From: Carposina sasakii
Taxonomy: Eukaryota > Arthropoda > Insecta > Lepidoptera > Carposinidae
NCBI GenBank assembly: GCA_014607495.2
Contig: CP053166.1
Coordinates: 11,736,455-11,800,454 of the forward strand
Length of the DNA stretch: 64,000 nt
Reading direction: 5' to 3'
Under the pieces are notes generated by a model that saw only the letters and a program-made list of their open reading frames with translations, did no database searches and was not told where the DNA came from. Both the position numbers and the translations under genes were made by a program. Positions 43,506 to 54,228 of this stretch are shown piece by piece (the first letter of the stretch is position 1; each line of letters starts with the position of its first letter).

Positions 43506-43674
43506 TATTCCTATCCCCTTTGTTATTAAATGGGTTCAAGGATGAATGACAACCAACACCGCTGCACGGAATGACGGGTGCCATGAAATAATGAGCTTAT
43601 GTTTAAGTGCTAGCGCATATGAATCAGAAATCGATGGACTTGCTTCGCAAATAGTAAGGAAATCGGGGGGTAAG

Positions 43675-43800
43675 CATGAATTTTTTTCTCTGCGTAACGC
43701 TGTCGACTCGGAAGCAAAATCTAGGAGATTTGACAGTTTGATGTTAGCGTTAGGACATTAGATAGGTTCGTGCTTGTCCCACTGTATAGAGATCGTGCAT
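43675..43800 (+). repeat. Rep-6 copy
   Basis: CTGTCGACTCGGAAGCAAAA, TCTAGGAGATTTGACAG, partner of 37,285-37,400. The 43,546-43,761 open frame is partly this repeat. Confidence 0.6.
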
Positions 43801-44329
43801 TACCTTTATTATTACCTAACGTTTCTTGAAGCCATTTAGGTATGCACCTACTGAGCATTTCACAAATCCAAAAATTGCTTTGACGTGAGTCTTGCTCTTT
43901 TTACGTGGGTTAAATCTCGATCAAAGATTTATACCTATTACTCGTGCGCTAACTCTGCAAAATAAAAAAAATCAAAGACCTAAACTCTTTTTATGTGCTT
44001 AAAATTCACATTAATTGGAACCAATTTCAATGCCTATGATAGCGTTCCTAAATTTGTTTACTGTCATACTGGTCATACAATGCATTATTTATAGGTATTT
44101 GACAAGATATAGGTACATCTATTGGTCAGCCACACAAGGCAGAGTGCTAAGTATTTTCGGACCGGCTATTTCTATTCATTCCAATCCAAACCATGTTTAA
44201 ACTTGTTCAGCTAACCTAGAAACATCAATTTAATCTTCTTCGGTATTAATAGACGGTGAGATAGGTATAAATCGGCAAATTTCTTGATACATAGAACATA
44301 CAAACATAATACCTATACAATACGGAAGT
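43801..44329. other. No gene seen
   Basis: AT-rich spacer. Confidence 0.5.
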
Positions 44330-44480
44330 GTTCTCAGAATAGGGTAGCCAGAACCTCAGGATCATGAAGGAGATTGTACAGCCACGTTAAGCATAGTGAG
44401 GCCAGATGTAAATGATCAGCGATAAGCAGAGGCGAGTAAGATCAGGGAAAACGTCCATGAGTTTTTTAGTCGACTCTTAC
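44330..44480 (-). repeat. Rep-1 copy
   Basis: CAGAATAGGGTAGCCAGAAC, CCACGTTAAGCATAGTGAGG, AAATGATCAGCGATAAGC and GTCGACTCTTAC, inverted family order. Confidence 0.7.
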
Positions 44481-44619
44481 TTAATTTTCACATGTTCTCT
44501 CTTGTTCGAAATTCCACAATAGGTAATTTTAGTTTGAGGGTTCAAATGTTTAGTAATTTATGTCTTACTTGGACATAGTCGCCGATCTAAATCGGTTGTT
44601 AAATACCTACATTAAAATA

Positions 44620-44990
44620 AATAGATATCATCATCACACAGTCCATCCAACATATCTTTGGTCTACCTCTTCCATAAAGTAAATCTATCTATAGGTACAT
44701 TCATGCACAACGCTCTCTGTAAAATATGCCTTTCATCTCGTCGCTTTACACACCCGTACCAAGACAGACGATTACTTCGTAACTTGTCTGTGATCGGCGC
44801 AACTTTTAAACTTCCTCTTATATATCCATTTCTTATTTTATCCATTCTTGTAACTCCACACATCCATCTCAACATTCTTATCTCGCTTACATGCATTTGA
44901 TTTTCATCCTTCTTCTTTACGGCCCAGTATTCAGATCCAGACAGGTCGAAGTACGGTCTTGTATACCTTACCCTTTAGCTTTAACAGCTT
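44620..44990 (-). pseudogene. LINE reverse transcriptase C-terminal remnant (second type)
   Basis: The minus strand reads GKVYKTVLRPV, then LSGSEYWAVKKKDENQMHVS, EIRMLRWMCGVTRMDKIRNG, YIRGSLKVAPITDKLRSNRL, SWYGCVKRRDERH and, after a frameshift, GRGRPKICWMDCV. This is the well-known region following the RT fingers/palm in many LINEs (GSE-W, E-RMLRWM-GVTR-DKIRN, RL-W-GHV-RR). Two frameshifts are present. It differs from the GEAYVQQWT-type ends elsewhere in the window. The truncated 5' end and lack of tail make it a dead fragment. Confidence 0.8.
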
Positions 44991-45440
44991 TAAATAGATC
45001 ATATAGAAATAAAATATATTGTCCTGGAATCTTAAAGTATGGTTTTAAAAGTAAACAAAGTGGAAGGAAAAGCCCCAATAAATGTTCCCTCAGATTTTAA
45101 TTTCCCTGTTGCGTGCTTCGGGAAAGTTTAGTGGCAGCCGCGGTGTTATTTTCGCCTTTTCCTATTATAAGAAGCCCAAAGTTATTTGATATTATAATGC
45201 ACAAAAATTGGCTCTATTAAGGCTCTATTTTATCACTGACGTACATATATGTGTGTTTTAGCTATAATATAAATATATATAAATATAAATAATAAAGATT
45301 TCACATATCTCACGGATTTACCTTTTTCTTGTGTACCTACGATATTTTGGTGGTACTGAGGAAGATGACAAGCAAGAGACTTTCTTATCATTTTCAACTT
45401 TTTATCTACTAAAAACTTACGTAAGTATAGTGTGTTGAAC

Positions 45441-45554
45441 ATGGAATTTGGTAAATACTTATTTAAAATCGGACACAAAGAATATTTCGTACCTGCTGTT
45501 TATGTCAAGACCAAGAAGTGCCATTTATCAGTGGCACTGTATACCCAATGTTAA
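45441..45554 (+). other. Short open frame present in both duplicate copies
   Basis: ATG to TAA, 37 codons (MEFGKYLFKIGHKEYFVPAV at the start, ending ALYTQC), repeated at 48,263-48,376. A palindromic ACTTACGTAAGT lies just upstream. Possibly a fragment of coding sequence; no family recognised. Confidence 0.15.
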
Positions 45555-46867
45555 TAATGAAGTAGGGTTTAAAAGTCCTTATTATTTTCTCAAGGTCTTT
45601 TATGGATTCGGTGGAATATGGTTTCTTTTGAAACTCACTTTGCCAAGGATGAGAACATAGACTATCCCTCCATATCTTTCTTTTGTTATTTTCTAGTTGA
45701 CGCGGAGTTGCATAGTGTAGCGTACCTATAAAAATACATAGAAGTAGGTACCGTTTAAGAGGGTAAGGTTACATTGTGGCCAGATGTCTGCGCACAGCCT
45801 AATTGGGATCTATCTATTGACAGAACCACTAATTTGTTGACAGAAGCTAATTGACACTCGACAAGATCAATGTACGCTAGTTTATTTTGGAGACAAAAGG
45901 AATTTCAGATTTAAAGATGCGTTGATAGATTTATGGCATATGGTATAATTAAGGGGTGCATCCTAACCTGCGTCGTAATTTATAAATACATATGTCCTTT
46001 AGGTAATATTTTTATTTCATTTTAACCAGCTCGCAACCGTTTCGCGACACACGGGTAATATTGAAATTGTACATATTGTACAATTTCTGCTGTCAATTTA
46101 CTACAACAAGATACAAATGGTTTATATTATATCCTCAGATCATAGATGGCTAAGAGCTACATATCTTACATTGAATGTCATATTCACAGACCAATAATAT
46201 TAGTCCTTTAGTAATGTTCTGCCGAAAATTTGGCTTCGGCATGTATCGTTTTAACATTCAGTCAAACGAAACCGATCACAATATTGTTTTCAACTAAATC
46301 CTCAGAGACACAAACAAACAAAACCTCACACACAACATTTATTTTTTTAAATATCCCTCGGAAATGGAATACCACTCGAAGCCACGTATCGATTACTAAA
46401 GTCAACACCATTTCGATGTTTACTTCATTCGATCGGATGAACGAGTGATTCAGTTGAAAGAGTGTCTGCTGCCGGTGGCTGAGTGAGTACGGACATATGT
46501 TTCAAAGTGGTCTTTCTTCTCTTATACGATTAGGATCTAATCAAAAGTTTGTACCTGGTTTAATATATTAAAATAGTATATTTATGCAGGCCTTCGAAAA
46601 AGAGTAGGTTCTATTAAAAATTAATATTTCTTTATTTATGATGGTTTCTTCTTAGAACTTTTTGATGGATTGAAACGAAATCTACTCAATTTGTCAAATA
46701 TCATAGATTTGGGTTGCACGACGAAGTTCGTGCTGGCTACTGACAGTAAAATGTATCGGATGTTTAGAATTAGCAATATTTCGACACTTTTGACTTATTT
46801 TTTAATATACATGTATATTGGTCTACATACATAGGTACATTTTATTATCTATATTAGGTATACATAC

Positions 46868-47045
46868 ACGGCTGCGTTCCCGAATTGGGGTAACAGGATC
46901 ATAATGGAGATCCACACACGTTAAGCATAGCGGAAACAGTTGTTTTGACAGTCACAAGTTGCTAGCTTATCGCCTGAGAAAAGGCCCGAGTTACTTGAAA
47001 AGAGAAGCAGCTGGTGTATTCTGGTGTAGCCCTGGATCAGCATAG
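46868..47045 (-). repeat. Rep-1 copy inside duplicate 1
   Basis: CGGCTGCGTTCCCGAATTGG, GGTAACAGGATCATAATGG, CACGTTAAGCATAGCGGAA, GTTGCTAGCTTATCGCCTGA, CTGGTGTATTCTGGTG. Confidence 0.75.
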
Positions 47046-47065
47046 GCTGTTGTTTTAGTCTAAGA

Positions 47066-47390
47066 CTAGTGGACGCCCGCGACTCCGTCCGCGTGGACTA
47101 CAGGTCGAAATTATCCGGGATAAAAACGTTTTCCCGGGATAAAAAGTAGCCTTTATTTTATGTGGGACCTGTCACAATATATTCGTGAAAACTACATTGA
47201 AATCGGTTCAGCCGTTTTTGAGATTAGCGTGCATAAACGCACAGACAAACAGACAAACCGACAAACAGACAAAAATTTCAAAAATCATTGTTTTGGGTAC
47301 TATTGCGTTGATAAAGGTCTCCTATAATATTTTTTCTCATATATCTTCCATGTTGAGACCCGTTACATTTTTATTATATGTAGGTATAGA
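47066..47390 (-). mobile_element. Helitron-like element in duplicate 1
   Basis: CTAG at 47,066-47,069 and, at the far end, TAGGTATAGA (minus: TCTATACCTA) followed by T. Same family as 25,596-25,928. Carries a 13-bp deletion near its 3' hairpin and a short one near 47,352 relative to the other copy. Confidence 0.82.
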
Positions 47391-49372
47391 TATGTAGATG
47401 TAGATACATACCTATATAATGAATACATAAAATATTGCGTTACACTTTAATTGTTGAAGTGTACCCATGATAATGTATCGAAATAATCATTAGTATGGGA
47501 TTAAGTACTCAAATCCGTTCGTGAGCCATCATTATTTTTTAATTACACGCGATGACAAGCCATGATGCCGCGTCTTAATTATTTAGATTCCGGCCATAGA
47601 GTAGCCATAGAGTAGAATCACAATAGAGCAACACGACGATGAGGCAAAGAACAATGACTCTCTCTTTGCAGTAGACTCTTTAATTGTACAACCTATACCT
47701 ACTTTGCACGCTGTTAGCAGTAGAGTCATAAGCGTCTAAAGATTCTATTCAGATCCTAGCTGCAGGCTGCAGCTGCAGCCAGCACTTGCATGCTCGATAT
47801 ACTCTTTATAACACCTGTCTACCATCGATGTGTAAGAATTAAATTACCAACTTAATCTTAATTCAATAATTTTCATCATTTTCCCGCCCTTAGCCTATTT
47901 ATTTATGGGGTTCAGATTTTAATTTCCCTGTTGCGTGCTTCGGGAAAGTTTAGTGGCAGCCGCGGTGTTATTTTCGCCTTTTCCTATTATAAGAAGCCCA
48001 AAGTTATTTGATATTATAATGCACAAAAATTGGCTCTATTAAGGCTCTATTTTATCACTGACGTACATATATGTGTGCTTTAGCTATAATATAAATATAT
48101 ATAAATATAAATAATAAAGATTTCACATATCTCACGGATTTACCTTTTTCTTGTGTACCTACGATATTTTGGTGGTACTGAGGAAGATGACAAGCAAGAG
48201 ACTTTCTTATCATTTTCAACTTTTTATCTACTAAAAACTTACGTAAGTATAGTGTGTTGAACATGGAATTTGGTAAATACTTATTTAAAATCGGACACAA
48301 AGAATATTTCGTACCTGCTGTTTATGTCAAGACCAAGAAGTGCCATTTATCAGTGGCACTGTATACCCAATGTTAATAATGAAGTAGGGTTTAAAAGTCC
48401 TTATTATTTTCTCAAGGTCTTTTATGGATTCGGTGGAATATGGTTTCTTTTGAAACTCACTTTGCCAAGGATGAGAACATAGACTATCCCTCCATATCTT
48501 TCTTTTGTTATTTTCTAGTTGACGCGGAGTTGCATAGTGTAGCGTACCTATAAAAATACATAGAAGTAGGTACCGTTTAAGAGGGTAAGGTTACATTGTG
48601 GCCAGATGTCTGCGCACAGCCTAATTGGGATCTATCTATTGACAGAACCACTAATTTGTTGACAGAAGCTAATTGACACTCGACAAGATCAATGTACGCT
48701 AGTTTATTTTGGAGACAAAAGGAATTTCAGATTTAAAGATGCTTTGATAGATTTATGGCATATGGTATAATTAAGGGGTGCATCCTAACCTGCGTCGTAA
48801 TTTATAAATACATATGTCCTTTAGGTAATATTTTTATTTCATTTTAACCAGCTCGCAACCGTTTCGCGACACACGGGTAATATTGAAATTGTACATATTG
48901 TACAATTTCTGCTGTCAATTTACTACAACAAGATACAAATGGTTTATATTATATCCTCAGATCATAGATTGCTAAGAGCTACATATCTTACATTGAATGT
49001 CATATTCACAGACCAATAATATTAATCCTTTAGTAATGTTCTGCCGAAAATTTGGCGTCGGCATGTATCGTTTTAACATTCAGTCAAACGAAACCGATCA
49101 CAATATTGTTTTCAACTAAATCCTCAGAGACACAAACAAACAAAACCTCACACACAACATTTATTTTTTTAAATATCCCTCGGAAATGGAATACCACTCG
49201 AAGCCACGTATCGATTACTAAAGTCAACACCATTTCGATGTTTACTTCATTCGATCGGATGAACGAGTGATTCAGTTGAAAGAGTGTCTGCTGCCGGTGG
49301 CTGAGTGAGTACGGACATATGTTTCAAAGTGGTCTTTCTTCTCCTTTACGATTAGGATCTAATCAAAAGTTT

Positions 49373-49430
49373 GTACCTGGTTTAATATATTAAAATAGTA
49401 TATACTATTTTAATATATTAAACCAGGTAC
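49373..49430. repeat. Perfect 58-bp palindrome private to duplicate 2
   Basis: GTACCTGGTTTAATATATTA, AAATAGTA is followed by TA and the exact reverse complement. Copy 1 (46,551-46,580) has only the left arm. Confidence 0.95.
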
Positions 49431-49689
49431 AATGTATAGGTATACAGGTATGCAGGCCTTCGAAAAGGTTCTATTAAAAATTAATATTTCTTTATTTATG
49501 ATGGTTTCGTCTTAGAACTTTTTGATGGATTGAAACGAAACAAAACAAATTGAGTAGAAATTTGTCAAATATCATAGATTTGGGTTGCACGACGAAGTTC
49601 GTGCTGGCTACTGACAGTAAAATGTATCGGATGTTTAGAATTAGCAATATTTCGACACTTTTGACTTATTTTTTAATATACATGTATAG

Positions 49690-49868
49690 TATACATACAC
49701 GGCTGCGTTCCCGAATTGGGGTAACAGGATCATAATGGAGATCCACACACGTTAAGCATAGCGGAAACAGTTGTTTTGACAGTCACAAGTTGCTAGCTTA
49801 TCGCCTGAGAAAAGGCCCGAGTTACTTGAAAAGAGAAGCAGCTGGTGTATTCTGGTGTAGCCCTGGAT
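49690..49868 (-). repeat. Rep-1 copy inside duplicate 2
   Basis: Same sequence as 46,868-47,045. Confidence 0.75.
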
Positions 49869-49896
49869 CAGCATAGGCTGTTGTTTTAGTCTAAGA

Positions 49897-50239
49897 CTAG
49901 TGGACGCCCGCGACTCCGTCCGCGTGGACTACAGAAAAAACAAAATGTCGAAATTATCCGGGATAAAAACGTTTTCCCGGGATAAAAAGTAGCCTTTATT
50001 TTATGTGGGACCTGTCACAATATATTCGTGAAAACTACATTGAAATCGGTTCAGCCGTTTTTGAGATTAGCGTGCATAAACGCACAGACAAACAGACAAA
50101 CCGACAAACAGACAAAAATTTCAAAAATCATTGTTTTGGGTACTATTGCGTTGATAAAGGTCTCCTATAATATTTTTTCTCATATATCTTCCATGTACAG
50201 ACTGAGACCCGTTACATTTTTATTATATGTAGGTATAGA
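49897..50239 (-). mobile_element. Helitron-like element in duplicate 2 (343 bp)
   Basis: CTAG at 49,897; the minus-strand start TCTATACCTA ends at 50,239 and is followed by T. Retains the CAGAAAAAACAAAATGTCGA segment lost from the other copy, so it shows the ancestral form. Confidence 0.85.
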
Positions 50240-50740
50240 TATGTAGATGTAGATACATATAATGAATACATAAAATATTGCGTTACACTTTAATTGTTGA
50301 AGTGTACCCATGATAATGTATCGAAATAATCATTAGTATGGGATTAAGTACTCAAATCCGTTCGTGAGCCATCATTATTTTTTAATTACACGCGATGACA
50401 AGCCATGATGCCGCGTCTTAATTATTTAGATTCCGGCCATAGAGTAGCCATAGAGTAGAATCACAATAGAGCAACACGACGATGAGGCAAAGAACATAAT
50501 GACTCTCTCTTTGCAGTAGACTCTTTAATTGTACAACCTATACCTACTTTGCACGCTGTTAGCAGTAGAGTCATAAGCGTCTAAAGATGCTATTCAGATC
50601 CTAGCTGCAGGCTGCAGCTGCAGCCAGCACTTGCATGCTCGATATACTCTTTATAACACCTGTCTACCATCGATGTGTAAGAATTAAATTACCAACTTAA
50701 TCTCAATTCAATAATTTTCATCATTTTCCCGCCCTTAGCC

Positions 50741-50840
50741 TATTTATTTATGGGGTCGGCGCAATATGGTTTCCTTTGAAACTCTTGGCGTTTATTTTAC
50801 GGCCAGCTGCCTGCCTTACGCCAATTCTCCTTGGGATAAT
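50741..50840 (+). repeat. Rep-3 copy at duplication edge
   Basis: TATGGGGTCGGCGCAATATG, TTTCCTTTGAAACTCTTGGC, TTTATTTTACGGCCAGCTGC, CTTACGCCAATTCTCCTTGG. The first ten bases are shared with the end of duplicate 1. Confidence 0.75.
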
Positions 50841-51240
50841 CAATTTAAAAAAAATCTATTTAACCTTATCAGGCGCTGTCGACTCTACTCGTGAAACAAA
50901 GGAAAAAAGATTAGTTCTAAGGTCGCTTCCCAGAATGCTCCCCAGAGCACGCATTAAAATCTGTTGTATTAATCTGATGTCTATTAATTTGACAGTCTTC
51001 TCCTAGAGTATATAGTGTTCTGTGTCCCTTATTATTTAATACCTACCATAAAATACGATTGGACTTGGTCTTGAATTACTTGTTGCATCTATCCAATATT
51101 ATTCCATCTGTGTTTTATATAATAGTTGCCGTACATTCGTGTAACAATAATTATAATTACGGTCCGTAAATGCCCTTGAATTTCCAAGTCATAGCAGGTG
51201 CTACCCATTTTCAAGGGTTCCGTCATTATTTCTTTTAAAC
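50841..51240. other. No gene seen
   Basis: Spacer; a 76-codon plus frame here begins inside Rep-3 and is not supported. Confidence 0.5.
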
Positions 51241-51378
51241 TTAAGGGCCTATTTAGCTAATAGTAAGTTACTTATCTGAAGAATAAAGTTGATGCTGTCT
51301 CTATCTTGATCTAGAGAAAGACAGCATCAAATTATTTTTCAGATAATCTATCTGAGAGTTAGAAAAATAGGTGCTTAA
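51241..51378. mobile_element. Palindromic MITE bounded by TTAA (138 bp)
   Basis: TTAAGGGCCTATTT and, inverted, TTAAGCACCTATTT at the ends; inner arms TTATCTGAAGAATAAAGTTG, ATGCTGTCTC pair with the inverse of GACAGCATCAAATTATTTTT, CAGATAA. TTAA at both ends fits piggyBac-type target choice, which is an inference. A piece of the same family lies at 58,317-58,376. Confidence 0.75.
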
Positions 51379-52103
51379 AAGGATTAAAGGGATAAAAAAT
51401 ATCAATTTATTTTATCTACGTATACATAGGAAATATTTTTGTCACGTCCATTATTTTTTAAATAAATTATACCGATGAAAATTACACACCTACTTTTCTT
51501 CAGCGTGGTAAGAGATGCAGCATGCTATGAAAAAAAAAATACTGAGATATACTGACGCATTTCAAACATTTAAGCATTTGGATCGAAAGCTTCCGTGATG
51601 TTTTATACATAACGAGAAATATAGACATAACAAATATATTTTCCAATGACTCCTATTAACCTATAGATAACATTAACATTTTACAAGCAAAGTACCTACC
51701 ATCTTTACTAGTCGATACGACAAAATGGATAACTGCATGATTTTAAAACAGAATTACAAAACGAACAGAGGCGGTACCGCCACCATGCAGGTATTCAGTA
51801 TTAGTTTCTTATACTAGTTTTGTATGGGAAAATGTGAACTTCATTTAAGAGTATGAAGATAAATGCATTTTATATTAAGACACGACAAAAGTATGCAAAT
51901 AACTTTCTAATATAAATCTTTATACAAAATTCGTATCTCTCCCGTTCCCTCTTAATTTTTTTTATGGCAAAAAGGGACAGGTATAACTTTTAAGTTTATG
52001 TTTAAGTGTGACGGCCAGAATCGATTACATATAATAATATTATAGATACGTATAGAATATGTACTACTTAGTAGTTTACTTGAATATTTTTTGCTTATTT
52101 CAG
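51379..52103. other. No gene seen
   Basis: AT-rich spacer; GAGGCGGTACCGCCACC near 51,770 is a short GC palindrome. Confidence 0.5.
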
Positions 52104-52150
52104 CTGAAACAATTCTGAATTCGATTCGCGACCGTGAATCATATCGGTAG
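52104..52150 (+). CDS. Weak candidate terminal exon
   Basis: Strong acceptor TATTTTTTGCTTATTTCAG, then, at phase 2, ETILNSIRDRESYR and TAG. GC content is higher than the flanks. Very short, with no poly(A) signal within about 100 bp, so low confidence. Alternatively an internal exon using the weak donor GTAGAT at 52,147. Confidence 0.2.
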
Positions 52151-52661
52151 ATGAATTTTGTTTGTTTCTTAGCCTTTGATGTTTCTACATTTATCTAAGT
52201 ATTTATTGATATACAGTAAGGCACCCTAAGTGTGGGACTAGGTTAATACCTTCTGAAATGTGTGAATCTTACACTGTTTCTCAGTAAGCGCTTCAAGCGT
52301 CTTCTCATGCCATTATCGCATACCGGTCCGGTCCACAACTTTATTATAGTCGTAAAGATCTTCCTGTAATTTCGACTATAAAACAGTATACTATATGGTA
52401 CCAATTACATCAGTTTATTTGCATCTTTATTAATTAGTATATAATTAATACAGAATGCAAGAAAGGAGGTATGTTAAGCTAAATGCTATGTCAATATACG
52501 CAATAGAGAAGTGAAACTGTGCACGTTTGACTTTATTTTTAAAGAGTTTATGTACCTACCTACAGTTTCGAGTATCTGTGTATACTGTTTATACTATCTA
52601 TAACTGTAACATAAGGGCTACAGAGATATGGAATTCTTATGTATATTTTTCGCGACGACTA
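52151..52661. other. No gene; MITE-B scrap
   Basis: Bases 52,450-52,495 (GCAAGAAAGGAGGTATGTTA, AGCTAAATGCTATG) resemble a MITE-B left end. The rest is unassigned. Confidence 0.5.
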
Positions 52662-52969
52662 TACAGGATTATATTTGGTCGTCAACGTTCCCGAAAACTA
52701 CGGAATCTCCTCATCATCACGATCATTTTTCTATGTACCTGGGAAGTGTCTGGTTTCCAAAATATTACAAAGTTGAGTAAATAGAGATTTTCTGCATAAA
52801 TGCACATAGACGCGCGTAGCAGGATACGAAAAATAATTAATATCTGAATAAACACTAGACACTATAAATATCGCACGATCAAGGTATCCCAGCTTGGCAT
52901 AAACTTACTTGATTTCATGTATAGAATACGTACCCTTCGTTAAAGGTGGCCACAAAAAAACATCCTGTA
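52662..52969 (+). mobile_element. MITE-A copy, complete ends (308 bp)
   Basis: TACAGGATTATATTTGGTCG to AAAAAACATCCTGTA with TA on both sides. Several internal deletions relative to 38,476-38,844, for example before GTACCTGGGAAGTGTCTGG. Confidence 0.85.
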
Positions 52970-53426
52970 TAAATACGACGACTCAATGTTTATTTATCTA
53001 CTCCATAAATTTATCCATTATAATTATGTAAAATTTACTTTGTGTTATATGTAACTGTAAAATTTTCAATAAATGAAAATGTATATGAAACAGTATCAAT
53101 AATTACAAGGACTATAGATAAATAAGCACCATAATGGTATCATAATGGATTTTCTCTATTTACCCTGCCCTATTTCATTATTCAAGTATGGTAAACAAAT
53201 GTAAATAAAGACACGAAGCAATTTGGTGTTGTTAATAAATCACGCCATCCGCCGTTTGATGGCAGGTAAAGGTCCAACGTGTGCCAGTGTGTGGCAATGC
53301 TAATGAGGCAACGTGTGCCAATCATGGCCAACGACTGCCATTAACGAAATGGGGATAGGAGGAATGGGTTTATTAGTATTCAAATTGATTCTTTGTCAGT
53401 ATCCAGCAAACCAATATTTCGCTAAA
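52970..53426. other. No gene seen
   Basis: Spacer with two copies of the word CAACGTGTGCCA at 53,274 and 53,310. Confidence 0.45.
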
Positions 53427-53757
53427 TCTATACATATAATAAAAATGTAACGGATCGCTGTTTGTACATGGAAGATATATGAGAAAAAATATTATAGGAG
53501 ACCTTTAACAACGCAATAGAACCCAAAACGATGATTTTTGGAATTTTTGTCGGTTTGTCTGTTTGTCTGTACGTTTGTGCACGCTAATCTCAGAAACGGC
53601 TGGACCGATTTCGATGCAGTTTTCAGGAATATATTGTGACAGGTACCACTTAACATATAGGCTACTTTTTATCCCGGGAAAATGTTTTTATTCCGGATAA
53701 TTTCGACATTTTGTTTTTTCTGTAGTCCACGCGGACGGAGTCGCGGGCGTCCACTAG
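53427..53757 (+). mobile_element. Helitron-like non-autonomous element, complete (331 bp)
   Basis: A|TCTATACATATAATAAAA start and GCGGGCGTCCACTAG|T end; contains the (TGTC/TTTG)n stretch and GCTAATCTCAGAAACGGC. A plus-strand open frame entering its right end is a shadow. Confidence 0.88.
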
Positions 53758-53782
53758 TTATAAACTATAAAAATAATCATCC

Positions 53783-53977
53783 TATGCTGATGCGGGGTTT
53801 TATTAGAATCAGTATCAGCTGCATTTCCTTACGTGCAAGCCATAAGAGTCGACTAAGGAACTCGGCCATTCGCTCAAGCGATAAGCTAGCAACTTGTCAC
53901 TGATCATATGCATCTGTTCCCGCCATGCATAACGTGGCTATGGGATTTCCTTTGTGATCATGTAGTTCTACCCCAGT
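53783..53977 (+). repeat. Rep-1 copy, cut by SINE insertion
   Basis: CTGATGCGGGGTTTTATTAG, CATAAGAGTCGACTAAGGAA, GCGATAAGCTAGCAACTTGT, CGTGGCTATGGGATTTCC, ending TTCTACCCCAGT, the left target duplication. Confidence 0.8.
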
Positions 53978-54216
53978 CATCATCATCATCATCAGCCTAT
54001 TACAGTCCACTGCTGGACGTAGGCCTCCTCCGGGGCACGCCACAAGACTCCCATGGGGGGTATTTGCCCATAGTCACCACGCTGGGCAGGCGGGTTGGTG
54101 ACCGCAGTTTGTATTTTAGGGACTATTTTGTCAACACGGTAGGGCGCTGCTGCCCACCTCCCGGAAACCCGATACCCACGGGCAGACATGGGGTGGTACG
54201 AATTCTACTCTGCCGC
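53978..54216 (-). mobile_element. SINE-like element with perfect 12-bp target duplication
   Basis: TTCTACCCCAGT at 53,966-53,977 is repeated at 54,217-54,228. Between lie, on the minus strand, the family head (GCGGCAGAGTAGAATTCG), the body and the RTE-like end GAGGCCTACGTCCAGCAGTG followed by (GAT)n. TSD plus simple-repeat tail prove insertion by target-primed reverse transcription. 239 bp, no ORF of its own; tRNA-like A/B boxes are not convincing to me. Confidence 0.88.
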
Positions 54217-54228
54217 TTCTACCCCAGT

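Larger units (their letters stand above)
45090..47911. repeat. Tandem segmental duplication, copy 1 (2,822 bp)
   Basis: Starts TCAGATTTTAATTTCCCTG and is followed head to tail by copy 2. Identity is about 99% across aligned blocks, by eye. Copy-1-specific states: a missing AAAAAACAAAATG at the Helitron 3' edge (near 47,104), a longer TTGGTCTACATACATAGG block near 46,818, and TCTACTCAATTTG in direct orientation near 46,682. It contains Rep-1, a Helitron, a GAAATTGTACA hairpin (46,062) and no recognised gene. A TTCAGTTG...GGCTGAGTGAGT stretch (46,450-46,487) could be a first-exon donor but is unsupported. Confidence 0.92.
47912..50756. repeat. Tandem segmental duplication, copy 2 (2,845 bp)
   Basis: Follows copy 1 without spacer. 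Homology ends at TTTATGGGGT, the point where the intact Rep-3 repeat continues (CGGCGCAATATGG), so the right breakpoint lies in Rep-3. Copy-2-specific states: the 58-bp palindrome at 49,373 and CAAATTGAGTAGA (inverted) near 49,542. Confidence 0.92.

Noticed and set aside
46450..46490. Initiator-like TTCAGTTG followed by a GTGAGT donor (and its duplicate at 49.3 kb)
   Set aside because: Single weak promoter word, no CpG change and no coding start; not enough for a first-exon call.
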